Shown: piece after piece, positions 34,936 to 46,209 of the stretch | Numbering within the stretch: the first letter of the stretch is position 1 | Layout of the letters: every line of letters starts with the position of its first letter | Notes under the pieces: model-generated | What the model saw: the letters and a program-made list of their open reading frames with translations, nothing else | Told to the model about the DNA's origin: nothing | The model's database searches: none | Program-made: the position numbers and the translations under genes | Assembly: GCA_018257865.1 (NCBI GenBank) | Contig: JAEUBA010000030.1 | Span: 186,001-250,000 of the forward strand | Length of the DNA stretch: 64,000 nt | Source of the DNA: Stereocaulon alpinum | Taxonomy: Eukaryota; Ascomycota; Lecanoromycetes; Lecanorales; Stereocaulaceae | Direction: 5' to 3'

Positions 34936-35420
34936 TTGAGGATAAGCGAGGGTTAGTATATAGGTTATAGAAGTTGAAGATTTAGTGTGTGATATATATG
35001 TTTCAGGTGGATTGAACTTAGATGGTGTTGATGGTGAAATGTTGCTGTCTATATTGTAATCAGGTGGTGGGTTAGCTACGTGTACAGGGATAAGGCTGCG
35101 CTAATTATAGGAGGCGATAGTAGTTTTGATAGTCTATAATAGGGTTTAGGATAGTGCGGAGGGTAGGGTTATCACGTAAGGATGTTGTGTTTGGGAGATA
35201 TGGATATTCTAATCCGTGGTATGGTATCGTTGCGTGGAAAAGTATTGGTGGTTGTGTGATAGGTGGTTGGGTGGCGTACTCAGGGGAGTAGCACTTCTAA
35301 GATGAGTTGGAGGGATGGAGATTGAGTTTAAATTTTGTGTTACTAGAGACTATTTGCGGCGGGAATATGCTTCGTTATTCAGTATCGGCACTGCCGACAT
35401 CTGCTCTATCGATGTTCGCT

Positions 35421-37567
35421 CTATAGATAGATCCCATCCGGATGCCGTCCGGTACTCAATCTCCGTCTAAGCAAGACCTCTTCTCCAAGATCCAAAACAG
35501 TACCACCAAGTTGTCCATCCTCTCTCGGTCCGTACACGACACCCGATGGCACATGTATCTCTATTGCCTGGCTCAATTCCTCCCCCCTCAACAGCGTCGC
35601 TCTAGGGCCCAGATGCTCCACCAGCGGTCTTAACAATCTTGCTGTCGAAAGGTTGCTGTCGTCTTTAATGATCACAAGCCTGCTTGTGTAGATCGCTGCT
35701 GCGAAAAGGATGAAATGAACTCCTGCAATACAGGCGCATAGTGCGATAACGTAGTTCCAGTGGATGGAGAGTTTATAGCCAAGTATGGGTGCAAGGCCCT
35801 CGGTCTTAAAGGTTGGGTTTATAGCTGCCATCCTCACGAGCGAACCTAGTGCAAATTTTGCCATGTTGGCACCTACTTCGTCTGTGCGGTGGCCGTGGAT
35901 TTCCCAAGTGGATCTGCGACGTAAGTCATTGTTACGGTACATGGGAGTGGATGTGTGAGGGCCGACTTACCCCCAGGGGTACATTTGATATTGCGTCCAT
36001 ACCCTCTTGTGATTCAGTTGTGGCGGATTAGCATATCGACCTTGCAATCCGATTGCTGAAGCAGCCAACTTGGCCATACCATCTGACACCTTGTGCTTAT
36101 CGTCTATTGTCTTGCCGTGATCACTGACATTGCTGACTGTAATCGGGCACTTATATAGCGCCATTGGTTGACCCTGATCATGTGGTTTAGTGCTGAGTGC
36201 CCTGAACGCCCACATCCACATGCATCGAGGACCGCAGCTGGACTCGGTCTCCTTATGTGGGATTTGTGTACCGTTGTAGATGTAAGTAGTGGCGTCAAAA
36301 GCTGACATCTCTGTTGGTATGGTGACTGAGCCGTTTACGGTTCCATTAGAGTACGCCCATGTGACAGCCGCCTTGTTTCCATTGAGGTCGAGGGTAGGTT
36401 GGTTACTGCGAGGTATGATATTGTACTGGTAGCATTGACCGGAAGACGCTGTAATTGTCCGATTCGTGATACTTGGGTACACCCGTACCTGATCTTTAGG
36501 GTTGAATTCCAAGAATCGGAACGTGTACTCTTGTTGATTTTCAATCTCCTTGCACCAGTACGGAGGATTTTTGTCGGAGCTGAGAACCTCGGAGATGTTG
36601 TCGTAATTAAGACATGGACCGCCTGCAACTATTTCGCCGTACATATGAATTCGGATCTGTTCCACCTCGGGCTGAATTGGGCATCCATTGCCTTGGAAGA
36701 GGCATGTGAGATTCGTTGCATTGACCATACCATGTTGTAGGTAAGTACCTTGCCAGTTGGTACCGCTATCAGCAGAGAAGGTTAGACCTATAATGGCTAC
36801 TGCCGCTTGCGCAATCTGGGATGTCAGTGAGGCACTCTGTGAAAGCAGTGGCAGACAGGCTTACGATATTCATGAGAAGCTATAAAGTTTGGCGAATTAG
36901 TAAATGTAAACAAACGAGTCTTGGCTTCCGCTTTGGTGGCGAAAGCTTACCCATGAAAAGCAGGCCAAGACCGTCAGGAACTTCCTTCGAGAGAGCCAAG
37001 CGAGCTGAAAAACCTTGGACAGACTCTCGATGCCTAATATTAAGTCAACTTCTCGAACGCTGTATCTCCTATCGGCCAGTATTCTCCATCGTAGGACCTT
37101 CGCAATGTCTTTGAACGCTTCCTACACCAAAAGTCGTTAGTCAGAGGCCGAACTTCACATTTAATGTTTAGACTCACGAAGAAATTGAGACCCAATCCCA
37201 AACTCAGCGCTGTAAAGATAGTGTTGAGAATATATTTTGATTTGTGCGAGAAGTTGTTTTTACTCTCAAATATCTTTAAAGTCACTAGGATCAAAGCAAC
37301 GAAGCCGACAGTACCAAGCCATCTGATGAATTGTCGGAAGAAAAGTCTGCGAGTCTGCTCGTTGGAATTGAAGACTTGTTCGTGAGATCCGTGGGAACTG
37401 GCAATGGGCGCCGAAGTGAAGAGCACTGCCGTTTCGCCTGAGACTTGAACATTTTTCAATTCGATGCTGTCGCTGCTGTCCTGGGATGTGCGATTTGAAT
37501 CATGTCGAGTGGATTCGTCGATTGGTGAAACAGGAGAATACTGCTGATGGCTAGACATTGATGTCAT
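35421..37567 (-). CDS. Fungal membrane protein with large extracellular domain
   Basis: Five exons on the minus strand: 37567-37178, 37121-36951, 36879-36865 (15 nt only), 36815-35971 and 35913-35421; 637 aa. The start Met at 37567 is followed by a second Met at 37558; either may be used. A Ser-rich cytosolic N-terminus leads to three hydrophobic segments: FIRWLGTVGFVALILVTLKI, YILNTIFTALSLGLGLNFF, and one rebuilt across the micro-exon around LLMNIAQAAVAIIGLTF. A domain of about 300 residues with many Cys and N-glycosylation sites follows (NATNLTCLFQGNGCPI, CGPRCMWMW). A fourth segment (IALCACIAGVHFILFAAAIY) and a short tail complete it. The layout resembles fungal-specific plasma-membrane proteins of unknown function; I cannot name the family. 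Confidence 0.75.
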
Positions 37568-37728
37568 TAACGATTTCGCAGCTGCAGATAACAAAGCGTT
37601 CGAGCATTCAATCTGTGAAGATTACCTACGTTTGATTTAATGCTAACCTTTCAAGAAGATTTATGGCAGTGCGAGGCACTGAATGTTTCAGTTATTAATC
37701 AGGCGAGGTAGGGTGTCATCCAAAGTTA

Positions 37729-37924
37729 CATTCAGCCGCAGATCGTCGTCCAGAACTCCAGTCGTGCCGATTTCATCTGTACCTTGGAACTGTTGTAGGA
37801 AGCTGGGGGATGCAGGGACGTAGTTGCATTCAGCTGCAGATCGTCATCTAGAACTCGAGTCGTGCCGATTTCATCTGTACCTTGGAATTGTGGTAGGAAG
37901 CTGGGGGATGCAGGGACGTAGCTG
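37729..37924. repeat. 98-bp tandem duplication
   Basis: Two copies of a 98-bp unit (37729-37826 and 37827-37924) differing at only a few positions. The length is 2 mod 3, so it breaks the reading frame of the coding-like sequence it lies in. Confidence 0.9.
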
Positions 37925-38043
37925 CATAAGCGGCCTGGAACCTTATTAGAAATCACAGCCCGACACCTCTGCCAATTATAATCCTTTCTTGCGGAGCTGA
38001 AGAAGTAAGTGTCGTCACTTGGAACGATGCTGTTCCCATACAT
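37732..38043 (-). pseudogene. Gene fragment disrupted by the 98-bp duplication
   Basis: From the ATG at 38043 the minus strand reads as protein (DYNWQRCRAVISNKVPGRLC, then SYVPASPSFLPQFQGTDEIG). It then enters the second repeat copy in a shifted frame and stops. There are no upstream exons, signal peptide or known domain. It is a likely remnant of a small gene between two divergent genes; chance open frame is the alternative. Confidence 0.35.
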
Positions 38044-38255
38044 TCCTCTCCTGTCGGAAAGGGGGAGGTGGCGGTGAGTTCTGGGGAGGTTTTGCCGCCT
38101 AGGTACCTCTACCTAGTCCCTTCCCACAACCAATGCCAAGGCGCCACGAACCTCCCGAGCCTCCCTTCCCCCCTTTCAGCTCCTTCATGACTTGGCGATC
38201 TATCCCAACCATCTCGACTCTCAACTACTACAAGCAATATTTCACAATATCCACA

Positions 38256-38516
38256 ATGCTCCGCCGCAAGCCCACAGCCATAACCCTTACCTCTGAGGAT
38301 ATTGCTGCCTACGAAGACCACCACTTGGCCGAGCATAACCGGCAAGAGAACGTTAACCCCGCCAATCGCACTCCAGTGAAGGGGGATGGAAAGATGGATC
38401 CGAATGATGAGTTGAAGCCGCTGCCTGGTGACAGGGCGAGGGTAAGGGGTGGTGCGGGAGTGGTCTCCGCGTCTGGGTCTGGGGTGGGGAGGGATGAGAG
38501 GATTATGGGACGGTGA
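38256..38516 (+). CDS. CDC26: Cdc26, anaphase-promoting complex subunit
   Basis: Single exon, 86 aa. Cdc26 stabilises the TPR subunit Cdc16/Apc6 of the APC/C ubiquitin ligase. The N-terminus MLRRKPTAITLTSEDIAAYE is the conserved segment that threads into the Apc6 TPR groove; after it the protein is disordered and charged, as usual. The open frame extends 41 codons upstream to 38133, but those residues do not resemble Cdc26, so I start at 38256. The gene is C-rich before and strongly G-rich after about 38360. Confidence 0.85.
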   Translation: MLRRKPTAITLTSEDIAAYEDHHLAEHNRQENVNPANRTPVKGDGKMDPNDELKPLPGDRARVRGGAGVVSASGSGVGRDERIMGR

Positions 38517-39200
38517 TGAGGGGTTGGTCGCTCGACTATGAGGTCCGGTCGGAAAAATGAATAGACCATCACATGGGTTACAACATTCTATAATGCGACT
38601 TTGTTGGGAGGCTACCTCGAGTCACAAATCCTGGGGCCGACTATACTCGACCTCAGAGGCTGCCTGAAGGTGTGCAAAGGGGTGTTGAAGGTCTACTAGG
38701 ATATAAAGACGGCTGAGAATCATCGGCGAAGATGGGGAGATAAGCCGCACTTTTTGGTTTGTAACCATGTGTCTCATTTTGCAAGTTGAAATGTCGAACA
38801 GTACTCCCCGCCGATGCCCCGCCCTTCCATTTATCCATGATGCCGCTAAATGAATGCCGCTGAAACGCTACCAGAAGGGACAGTAACGAAGGAGCCTGAC
38901 ATCCGCAAGCAATATTAGCGGACGCCCAGACCACCATTCCATGCTTTTCAGTACACGCAACCACAACATTGCTGTTTCTCGACTACCCGCTATGCAGTAA
39001 GGACGGTTCTCTCATAAAGCTATGCCGGAAGGAATTGTATACAAGGATAAAAATGCAAGAACAATGACAAAAGCCGCCTGCTCGGGAGCATCAGGGTTGG
39101 ATTGTAGTTGATGGCGTACCGCTCGAATACGAAGGGTCGGTGACAGTCGGCTGATGGTAAACCAACGTTGGAGGTGTGCGTCTTCCCGCGAGCGAGGCTT
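38517..39200. other. Convergent intergenic region
   Basis: 684 bases between the CDC26 3' end and the 3' end of the DUF7707-like gene. Nothing recognisable. Confidence 0.5.
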
Positions 39201-39922
39201 TTACAGCAGAAACATGAAACCCCCACACACAACAGCAAGCACAGTGGCAAGCCCATATGTCCGACCAAAGCCAAGAGCAACAGCCGAAGACTTGCTAGTC
39301 CCAGTAGGCGAAGAGCCCCCAAACCCAGTGAATGTGTTCTGTCCGTTGGCAGTAGTGTCCGCTGTGCTGGAAGCCCCAGCCTCACCGGTGGCAGTTGACG
39401 CCATGGTGCTCATGGTGGAGACGTTCACTCTGACTGGATCTTGTGCCCCGCATGGATGATCTGACCGGCAAGCACTCTGGCAAGACGAGTCACTCGGAGA
39501 ACAATTGTTGACACAATTTGTGGCTGCTTGGGTACACTCGTAGTATGGGATGGTTAGGGAATATTGAGAGGCGTTGGGTTGCTGTCCATTGCTGCAAACA
39601 CAGCTATATGCTAGGCTGGTCTGAACATTTTCAGCACGACCACATCGTAAGGGAACGGCCTGAAGACTCACAGCATCACAGGTGTTGGACTCGGGAGTGG
39701 ACGATGCTCCTGGGATTTGCAAGCATAGGAGTGGGCACGAGCTTTTCTGATTGGTGCACCATGTGTCTACAGTTAAGATTCAGCATGCTGGCCACAATGC
39801 TACTCCGAAGTGGTGTCCTCACCCTTTGTAGACTGGTCGACGGTGCTGGGGTCAATGGTCTGGGAGGCGGCAAGGGGCACGAGGCCGGCGATGAAAAGGG
39901 CAACGAAGGTGTTTTGATGCAT
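39201..39922 (-). CDS. DUF7707-type secreted, probably GPI-anchored protein
   Basis: Three exons on the minus strand: 39922-39823, 39766-39672 and 39620-39201, with introns of 56 and 51 nt; 204 aa. A signal peptide (MHQNTFVALFIAGLVPLAAS) precedes a Cys-rich domain of about 90 residues. It contains DTWCTNQKSSCPLLC, SCVCSNGQQPN, IPYYECTQAATNCVNNC and CQSACRSDHPCGAQDP, which I match to the fungal DUF7707 family. A Ser/Thr-rich stalk then leads to a hydrophobic C-terminus (YGLATVLAVVCGGFMFLL) with no charged tail, the pattern of a GPI signal. It is likely a cell-wall or surface protein of unknown role. The second intron acceptor was chosen to keep the CDATSLAYSCVC alignment in frame. Confidence 0.82.
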
Positions 39923-40777
39923 CTTATATGGTTAATGTTTACGGTTCCGTATGCGTGTACGTATATGTGGGATCACAACCTGCCTCTCTGTCAGCTATCA
40001 AAGTCTGCTGTCTGAGGAGAAGATTTTGAGGGTGGGGTCCAGTCCGGATGCAAGGCGGCAAAGGAGACGGAAGACTTACTTCGTACAACAGCTATTTACC
40101 TCGGGGCTGTTTCTGATGCAATGCTCGTAATAAGGAGAACGAATGTGCTTTAGATACAATGACAACGAGCGTGTAGATGAAAAACGAATGATGTGTACGG
40201 AGTATAGGTAAGATAGAACGGAAAAGAAGGATGGCGAGTGAAAAGTGCAGGAAAAGGGTGGCTCGGTGGCTCGAGCATTCGATATCAATGCTCGCACGGG
40301 AGCGATAAGTACGCGATCTGGACCCTCCCGCTAGTGCAGATCAGGACGAGCCGCGGAGGCCATTGGCTGGCTCGAGTTCACAGCCATCAAGTAGAACTGC
40401 ACTTGACATTTACTTTGCAAAAACAACACAACGACACGATATCTTGCAAAGTCTCCGCCGCCGAAATCATCATGTTCCGCCGGTTGAATAGATCTGTAAC
40501 TGTAAGCTGGGTCGTAGCTACGATGCTCGGTCCTCTATCCCAAAATAAAGTCCCCAGAAAATTGTTGTGCAGGCGGGCTAGCGCCGGGAGTTAGTGCATT
40601 TGGTGCATAAAGCTCTGCCAAAGACTTAAGAGCGACAGGCCTACGTAGCACGAATTCTTTGATACGAGGTATCCCACCAACAGCTTGACACCATTGTGGC
40701 GTTTCCCCCATAACGCCCGAAGTCTTAGGCCACCCATACCACGGGCCACGACAGCCACTGAAGGACTCCTCTGATGG
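39923..40777. promoter_or_regulatory. Shared upstream region, DUF7707-like gene and YPT35
   Basis: 855 bases between divergent start codons. Short frames on both strands lack support. No specific factor site can be named. Confidence 0.45.
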
Positions 40778-41560
40778 ATGGATTTGACGGCAAACGGCAA
40801 CCCCTCAGTACATAATGACCGCCTCAACGGCGGCGTTGATGAGCCAGAGTGCGCATCTTCCGCCAAAGGTTCTTTGATTCCACCATACTGGTCGCATCGA
40901 CGCTATGAATCCTACGCTTCTGTTGAGAACACCAAGCCGCCTCCCATCACGTTAGAAGACCACACTGACGGTCAATCGGAACAAAGTGGGTCATGTTGGG
41001 CAAGAGGCGTTGTTATTGATGGATATGTAATTGTAACTGGGACTGTACCTAATCTTGGAGATTTTGTCGTTTGGAATTGTAGAATTGATACGCTCGATGT
41101 CAGTCTCCATCCATATGGCTGTCCGTTACTTTCCCGACCATACTTACATAGCCATCAGGGCGGATCCATTGTGATTAGGAAAAGGTTACCTCTGTAAACA
41201 CTTTTTCACTGGAAGGCCTCTCAATACTGATTGTATGCAGATACTCCGAGTTCGACGATCTACGGGCAAAGCTTCTCCTAACCTTCCCAAATTCGAAAGC
41301 TGCTATGCCACCACTGCCACCAAAAAGCCTATTATGTTAGTCATGTTATAGCCGTGTAGCATCATGCTTTGCTGACCTCCAGAGGAGATAAGTTCCGCCC
41401 AACTTTCTTGGAGAAGCGGAGAATTGGTCTGGCCTACTTCCTGAAGTTCGTATCGCCAATGTTGTTGTAAGCCATCACAAGACTGACTGGTTGCAGCTGT
41501 GTTCTCCTTAATCCTGATCTTTCCTCCGCACCAGTGACTAAGGACTTTGTGTTCACTTGA
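40778..41560 (+). CDS. YPT35: Ypt35-like PX-domain protein
   Basis: Five exons: 40778-41098, 41159-41184 (26 nt), 41241-41335, 41388-41445 and 41497-41560; 187 aa. In yeast, Ypt35 is an endosome/vacuole PX protein that recruits the lipid-transfer protein Vps13. A disordered N-terminus with NTKPPPITLEDH precedes the PX domain. This starts at about residue 78 with VVIDGYVIVTGTV and continues KRYSEFDDLRAKLLLTFP with the phosphoinositide-binding RYSEF. A proline loop (PPLPPKSLL), YKFRPTFLEKRRIGLAYFLN and CVLLNPDLSS follow. All PX signature blocks are rebuilt by the four short introns. The third acceptor (GAG at 41387) is the only one that keeps the frame and the SLLYKFRP text. Confidence 0.85.
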
Positions 41561-41996
41561 AGGAAGCCCATGTGTAGGAAGAAATGTATACACGGACCAT
41601 AATGTATATGAGGGTTACTACATATGCTTGGGGGCATGGTATCTTGGAAACACTTATTTGCATAGGAGTGGAGCAAACTTAATTCATAATTTTAGTGGAG
41701 AATCCAGTTTTTGTGTCAAGTGTAACATGAAACCTACAGCCTGGACTGGCTAGCTTTACTCACAAGCAAACGTTGTAGCCTGAGAGTGATGGTAGAAGTT
41801 AACATAATTGAAGCTGTGTATATGGTGGGGGTTTGTGATGCAACACCTCCTACTCTAGTTCTAGTGGAGAGATCGCGGTAACCTGTCGTGTCTGGGATTT
41901 TACACCATCCTTACGACAATGAACGCTCGGCTCTACAATTCACAAAACGAATAATCACGAACAGAAAGATGCTCATACTCGCTAATCAACAACATC
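41561..41996. other. Intergenic region, no gene seen
   Basis: 436 bases between YPT35 and SAS4, both on +. Nothing recognisable. Confidence 0.5.
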
Positions 41997-43537
41997 ATGG
42001 CCGCGCTCTCAAGGCCCTCTCTCCGCTCCTCAAGTCGCAAAAATGCAAATGTCGACGAAGTACCTCCGACCGACGTTCAGCAAAATTCGATGCCTAGCAC
42101 AAGACGCGGAAAGCGCACACGCGATTCATCGCCGGGCAGTCAGAGCAACACCTCGGTCAAGAAACAAAAGGCTCAGGTTGATGGTACTACACGTCCAAAA
42201 GCTATCCCCCGAAATGAAATCTTCAAATCTCTACCATTCCGCGACAAGGCCGGTACAAAGGACGCGGTGACGCAATTGGGCAAGTCGCGAAAGCTAGATC
42301 CACCAACTCAACAATCTCTCAATGGCTCAACAACTACAACGCCCAATGATCAAGCCTTCAGTAGAAACAATAAACTTATCATCAATACCGGCAATACTCT
42401 CACTCAAGCTGAAAAGAGGAGTCTCAGATCACATGATGGAGGTTCACGATCGAAAAGTGAGCTCGCATTGTATTTTCCGAATTACGATGAGCTCGTGAGC
42501 ATTGAGCCAAAGGAGCCTGGTAATGACTGAGGAAACCCATATTCGAGATCCATTGACTGACATCGCCAGAGTTCCTTACCCCAGATACCCTCCTTCACAT
42601 TACAGATGAGCCTTTCAAATCTACAACGAAAAATTGCCCTTCCTCCCAAGCCTTCAAGGACGTCCCTAACAAGCTACAACGACCTAATTCTTACGCGACG
42701 ACGATCAATGGATCCTTGAAAACATTCGAATTGTCGGAAGAGACCTTTACAAACCTCCACAATGCCAAAAGGATAGACTTGACGTCCAACGACAAGTCCA
42801 CCAGGCATCTCAAAGATCCATTGACAGACGCCGTATACTTGAAAGCTCATCGGCGAGCTGAGAGGCAAGAGAAGCAGTTGCGCAACATTGAGAAGGAAAG
42901 GGCAATGCATGAAAAGGTCCAGCTTGAGAGGCTTCTAGATGGCTTGAAAGGGCATGACTGGCTACGGGTTATGGGAATCAGCGGGATTACTGACGGTGAA
43001 AAGAAGGCGTTTGAGCCCAAGAGGGACTACTTCATTGAGGAAGTCAGGGCTCTGCTAGTGAAATTCCGTGAATGGAAAGAGGAAGAGAAGAGGCGGAAGG
43101 TGGAGAAGGAGGAGAGCATGCAAGATGAAGAGGAAGAGCAGGACCAGGAGGAAGAGCAAGAGGGAAGCGATGGTGGTGAAAGTGACGGTGACCCGCCTGA
43201 CTATACCGACGTTGACGCTTCGGCGGCAAGGCAATTGCACCATGAAGCTATACTGGCAACAAATGGTCACTCGGGAAAAGCAAGATCACATCGGAAGAAA
43301 GAGCCTGTTGCACCACTAGTTGAGAAGCCGTTTACATCCTTCTACACAAAGCCATACCTGCGGGATGCAGCTATTGGCAAGCACCGCCGTGGAAGGGTTC
43401 AGTATGCGTTTGGTCAGCCGTTACCAGAACCCGATGACCAAGACTTCGACTTGCCGGGTGATATCCTAAGTCCCGAAAGGGTCGCTGCCAGTGCGAGGAA
43501 ACAGAGGATATCCAAGAGGCAGAGCAAAGGGCCGTGA
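41997..43537 (+). CDS. SAS4: SAS4-domain protein (histone acetyltransferase complex subunit)
   Basis: Two exons, 41997-42519 and 42570-43537, with a 50-nt intron; 496 aa. The N-terminal third is basic and disordered with likely nuclear signals (RRGKRTRD, KKQKAQ). From about residue 265 a strongly conserved helical block appears: DPLTDAVYLKAHRRAERQEK, NIEKERAMHEKVQLERLLDG, then LKGHDWLRVMGISGITDGEK and FEPKRDYFIEEVRALLVKFR. This matches the SAS4 ('something about silencing') domain. In yeast, Sas4 bridges Sas2 and Sas5 in the SAS-I H4K16 acetyltransferase. A Glu/Asp-rich run and a C-terminal FTSFYTKPYLRDAA segment follow. In filamentous fungi the complex assignment is less certain than the domain. 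Confidence 0.85.
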
Positions 43538-44041
43538 ATTGTATAAAAGTGTCTCGAACTTCATGTATCATAATCTCTCTCAGCCTTTCAGAGGCGACAT
43601 GTTCCTGGACAGCGGTTGGTGCTTGGGGAACAGCAGCATCGTTGCTATCTTGGGGCTGGGCGGTCCGTATTCATACAAGTACATCTCTTTTTAGTTACAT
43701 GGTAAAATCTGGAATGCCCAGAAGGGCGTTGCGCAGACGACGCTTCTCAACGTCGAATATCATCCGCTCTGCATAGCCATGAATATAGCGATAACTCTCT
43801 CCAGTAGGACCCTCATCGACATTTAGGTGCCCATACAAACGTCCAGAGAACAGATCCTTGATGCAGTTAGGCACGTGACTCGTTCAGCGGAGGTATTTCC
43901 GGAAGTACTTCGATTGGCCCGCTTACCTACGGCGTCGATATACAGAGCTCTGACTCGAGCTTCGACATCCATTCGACTCAGGGTACCATTCTATACGTTT
44001 ACGCAGGTCCTAATAAACTTCCCATTCCTCAGAGTAACATC
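43538..44041. promoter_or_regulatory. Upstream region of the GlnRS gene
   Basis: 504 bases between tandem + genes. A frame at 43827-44288 overlaps the GlnRS N-terminus out of frame and is not supported. No defined site can be named. Confidence 0.45.
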
Positions 44042-46209
44042 ATGGATAACACTCCTTCCAAAGCTACGCAAATGCTTCCAGAACCCGATAAACAAGAGCT
44101 ACCAGAGCGGAGCAAGCCCTCCAAAGCAAAGAAAGAGAAGGCTATCAAACCTGCAAAGGCACCCAAGGGACCGACACCTCCCAAAACAAAGCGCGAAGCT
44201 GCTCCACCTACACCCAATGATCCTGACTCAATGTTCAAGGTCGGTTTTCTGGCAGACGTCTACCAAGAGCGATCATCAGAGAGGGTAGTTACCCGATTTC
44301 CGCCAGAACCAAACGGTTATTTACACATCGGACACTCTAAAGCAATTGCCATTAACTTCGGGTTTGCAAGATATCATGGGGGAGAGTGCTATCTACGCTT
44401 CGACGACACGAACCCAGCTGGTGAAAAGAAGGAATTTGATGACTCAATTGAGGAAACCGTCAGATGGTTGGGGTTCATGCCCAAGCGGATTACGCATTCG
44501 AGTGACAATTTCGACCGATTGTACGAGTTAGCGGAGGTTCTGATCCAGAAAGATGGCGCATATGTGTGTCACTGCACCAGTAAGTAATTACAATGGTAGG
44601 GCTAATACCCTGCTAATATGTTGTATAGAAGCCGAGATCGTTGATCAAAGAGGTGGCGGAGACGGCAAAAAGCCTCGTTATGCGTGTTCACACCGAAGTC
44701 GACCCATATCGGAAAGCTTGACAGAGTTCAGAGCAATGCGTGATGGCAAATATAAACCAAATGAGGCGGCACTACGTATGAAGCAAAACCTCGAGGATGG
44801 CAATCCACAAATGTGGGACCTTTTCGCGTACCGGATACCTAAAAAGAAAGAAGAGGAAGTAGATGAGTTGCCTGAGGAGGGTAAAGAGGATGCAAAAGAG
44901 GACGATACCAAGGATGAAGAACTCGCACCACACCATTACCGGACGGGAGACAAGTGGAAGATATATCCTACGTACGACTTTACGCACTGCCTCTGCGATA
45001 GTTTTGAAGGAATCACACATTCGCTATGTACTGTGGAGTTCGAGCTCTCCCGAGTATCCTATGAGTGGCTAAACAATAAGCTGGTGGACCATAAGCCAAT
45101 GCAAAGAGAGTAAGTAATTTTCCTAACCAATCTGAAGGGCGCTATCGTAACATGATCACATAGGTATGGCCGCTTAAGTATGGGCGGCACGGTCCTCTCA
45201 AAGCGGAAAATTCAAAAGCTCGTCCAAGATAAATATGTCAGGAGCTGGGATGATCCGCGCCTCTACACATTACCAGCACTTCGCCGACGTGGTATACCTC
45301 CTAGGGCGATCTTATCTTTTGTTAACGAGCTCGGGGTTACCAAAGCTACCTCAAACATTGAGATAAAGCGATTCGAAACTTCTGTGCGCCGCTATCTTGA
45401 GATGACAGTCCCACGACTTATGCTCGTCCTTGATCCGATCAAAGTCATCATTGATGATCTGCCAGATGACCATCTGCAAACGTTGGAACTACCATTTTCG
45501 AAAGACCCTGCCTACGGAGCTCACACCGTCCCCTTCACTAAAACCGTTTACATTGAGCGTAGCGACTTCCGAGAGGTCGACTCCCCAGACTACTTCCGCA
45601 TGGCTCCCGGGAAACCCGTTGGCCTGATGAAAGTCCCCTACCCCATCACCGCAACCACCTTCGAGAAGCATCCAGAATCAGGACAAGTCACAGTCGTACA
45701 TGCTAGATATGACAAGCCAGCAGAGGGCGAGAAGCCAATAAAACCAAAAAGGTACGTCTCCACACCAATACTCACCTCCTTCTTACATAGTCCAAACGCC
45801 CACAGCCCACTAACACCCCCTCAGTTTCATCCACTGGGTCGCTTCCTCTCCCGCATATAACAGCCCCATAAAAGCCGAAGTCCGCATCATAAACCCTCTC
45901 TTCAACTCCGACAACCCAGCCGCACACCCCTCCGGTTTCCTAGCAGACATCAACCCCGCTTCCGAAGAGATCTTCCCTAACGCAATGATCGAGACAGGCT
46001 TCGAGGAAATCCGCCGTCGAGCCCCTTGGCCTGCTGAAGCGGGTGAGAAAGGTAATGAGAGCGGGGGAGCTGTTGCTGGGCCTGAAACTGTGCGATTTCA
46101 GGGTATGCGGATGGGGTATTTTTGCGTAGATAGGGATAGTTCGGTGGGGATGGAGGGGGTTGTGTTGAATCGGATTGTTAGTTTGAAGGAGGATACGGGG
46201 AAGGACTGA
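44042..46209 (+). CDS. GLN4: Glutaminyl-tRNA synthetase
   Basis: Four exons: 44042-44579, 44629-45109, 45164-45751 and 45825-46209, with introns of 49, 54 and 73 nt; 663 aa. This is a class I enzyme charging tRNA-Gln in the cytosol. A Lys/Pro-rich N-terminal extension of about 70 residues replaces the larger N-terminal domain of yeast Gln4. The catalytic core follows, with RFPPEPNGYLHIGHSKAI (HIGH motif), CYLRFDDTNPAGEKKEF, and the KMSKS-equivalent VLSKRKIQKLV. The anticodon-binding beta-barrels include SFIHWVASSPAYNSPIKAEV. An acidic insertion (KKKEEEVDELPEEGKEDAKE) lies inside the core. No mitochondrial presequence is evident. The 3' end changes from C-rich to strongly G-rich at about 46010. 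Confidence 0.93.

Larger units (their letters stand above)
33753..35420. other. Non-coding block with extreme GC-skew switch and TTAGGG-like repeats
   Basis: No gene seen. From about 34100 to 34700 the + strand is C-rich and nearly G-free; the line at 34261 has 27 C and 4 G. From about 34745 to 35340 it is G-rich and nearly C-free; the line at 34801 has 34 G and 2 C. Degenerate CCCTA-like strings occur on the left and TAGGG-like strings on the right. The short frames here (34133-34462 on +, 34661-34924 on -) reflect the skew and are not genes. Confidence 0.7.
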
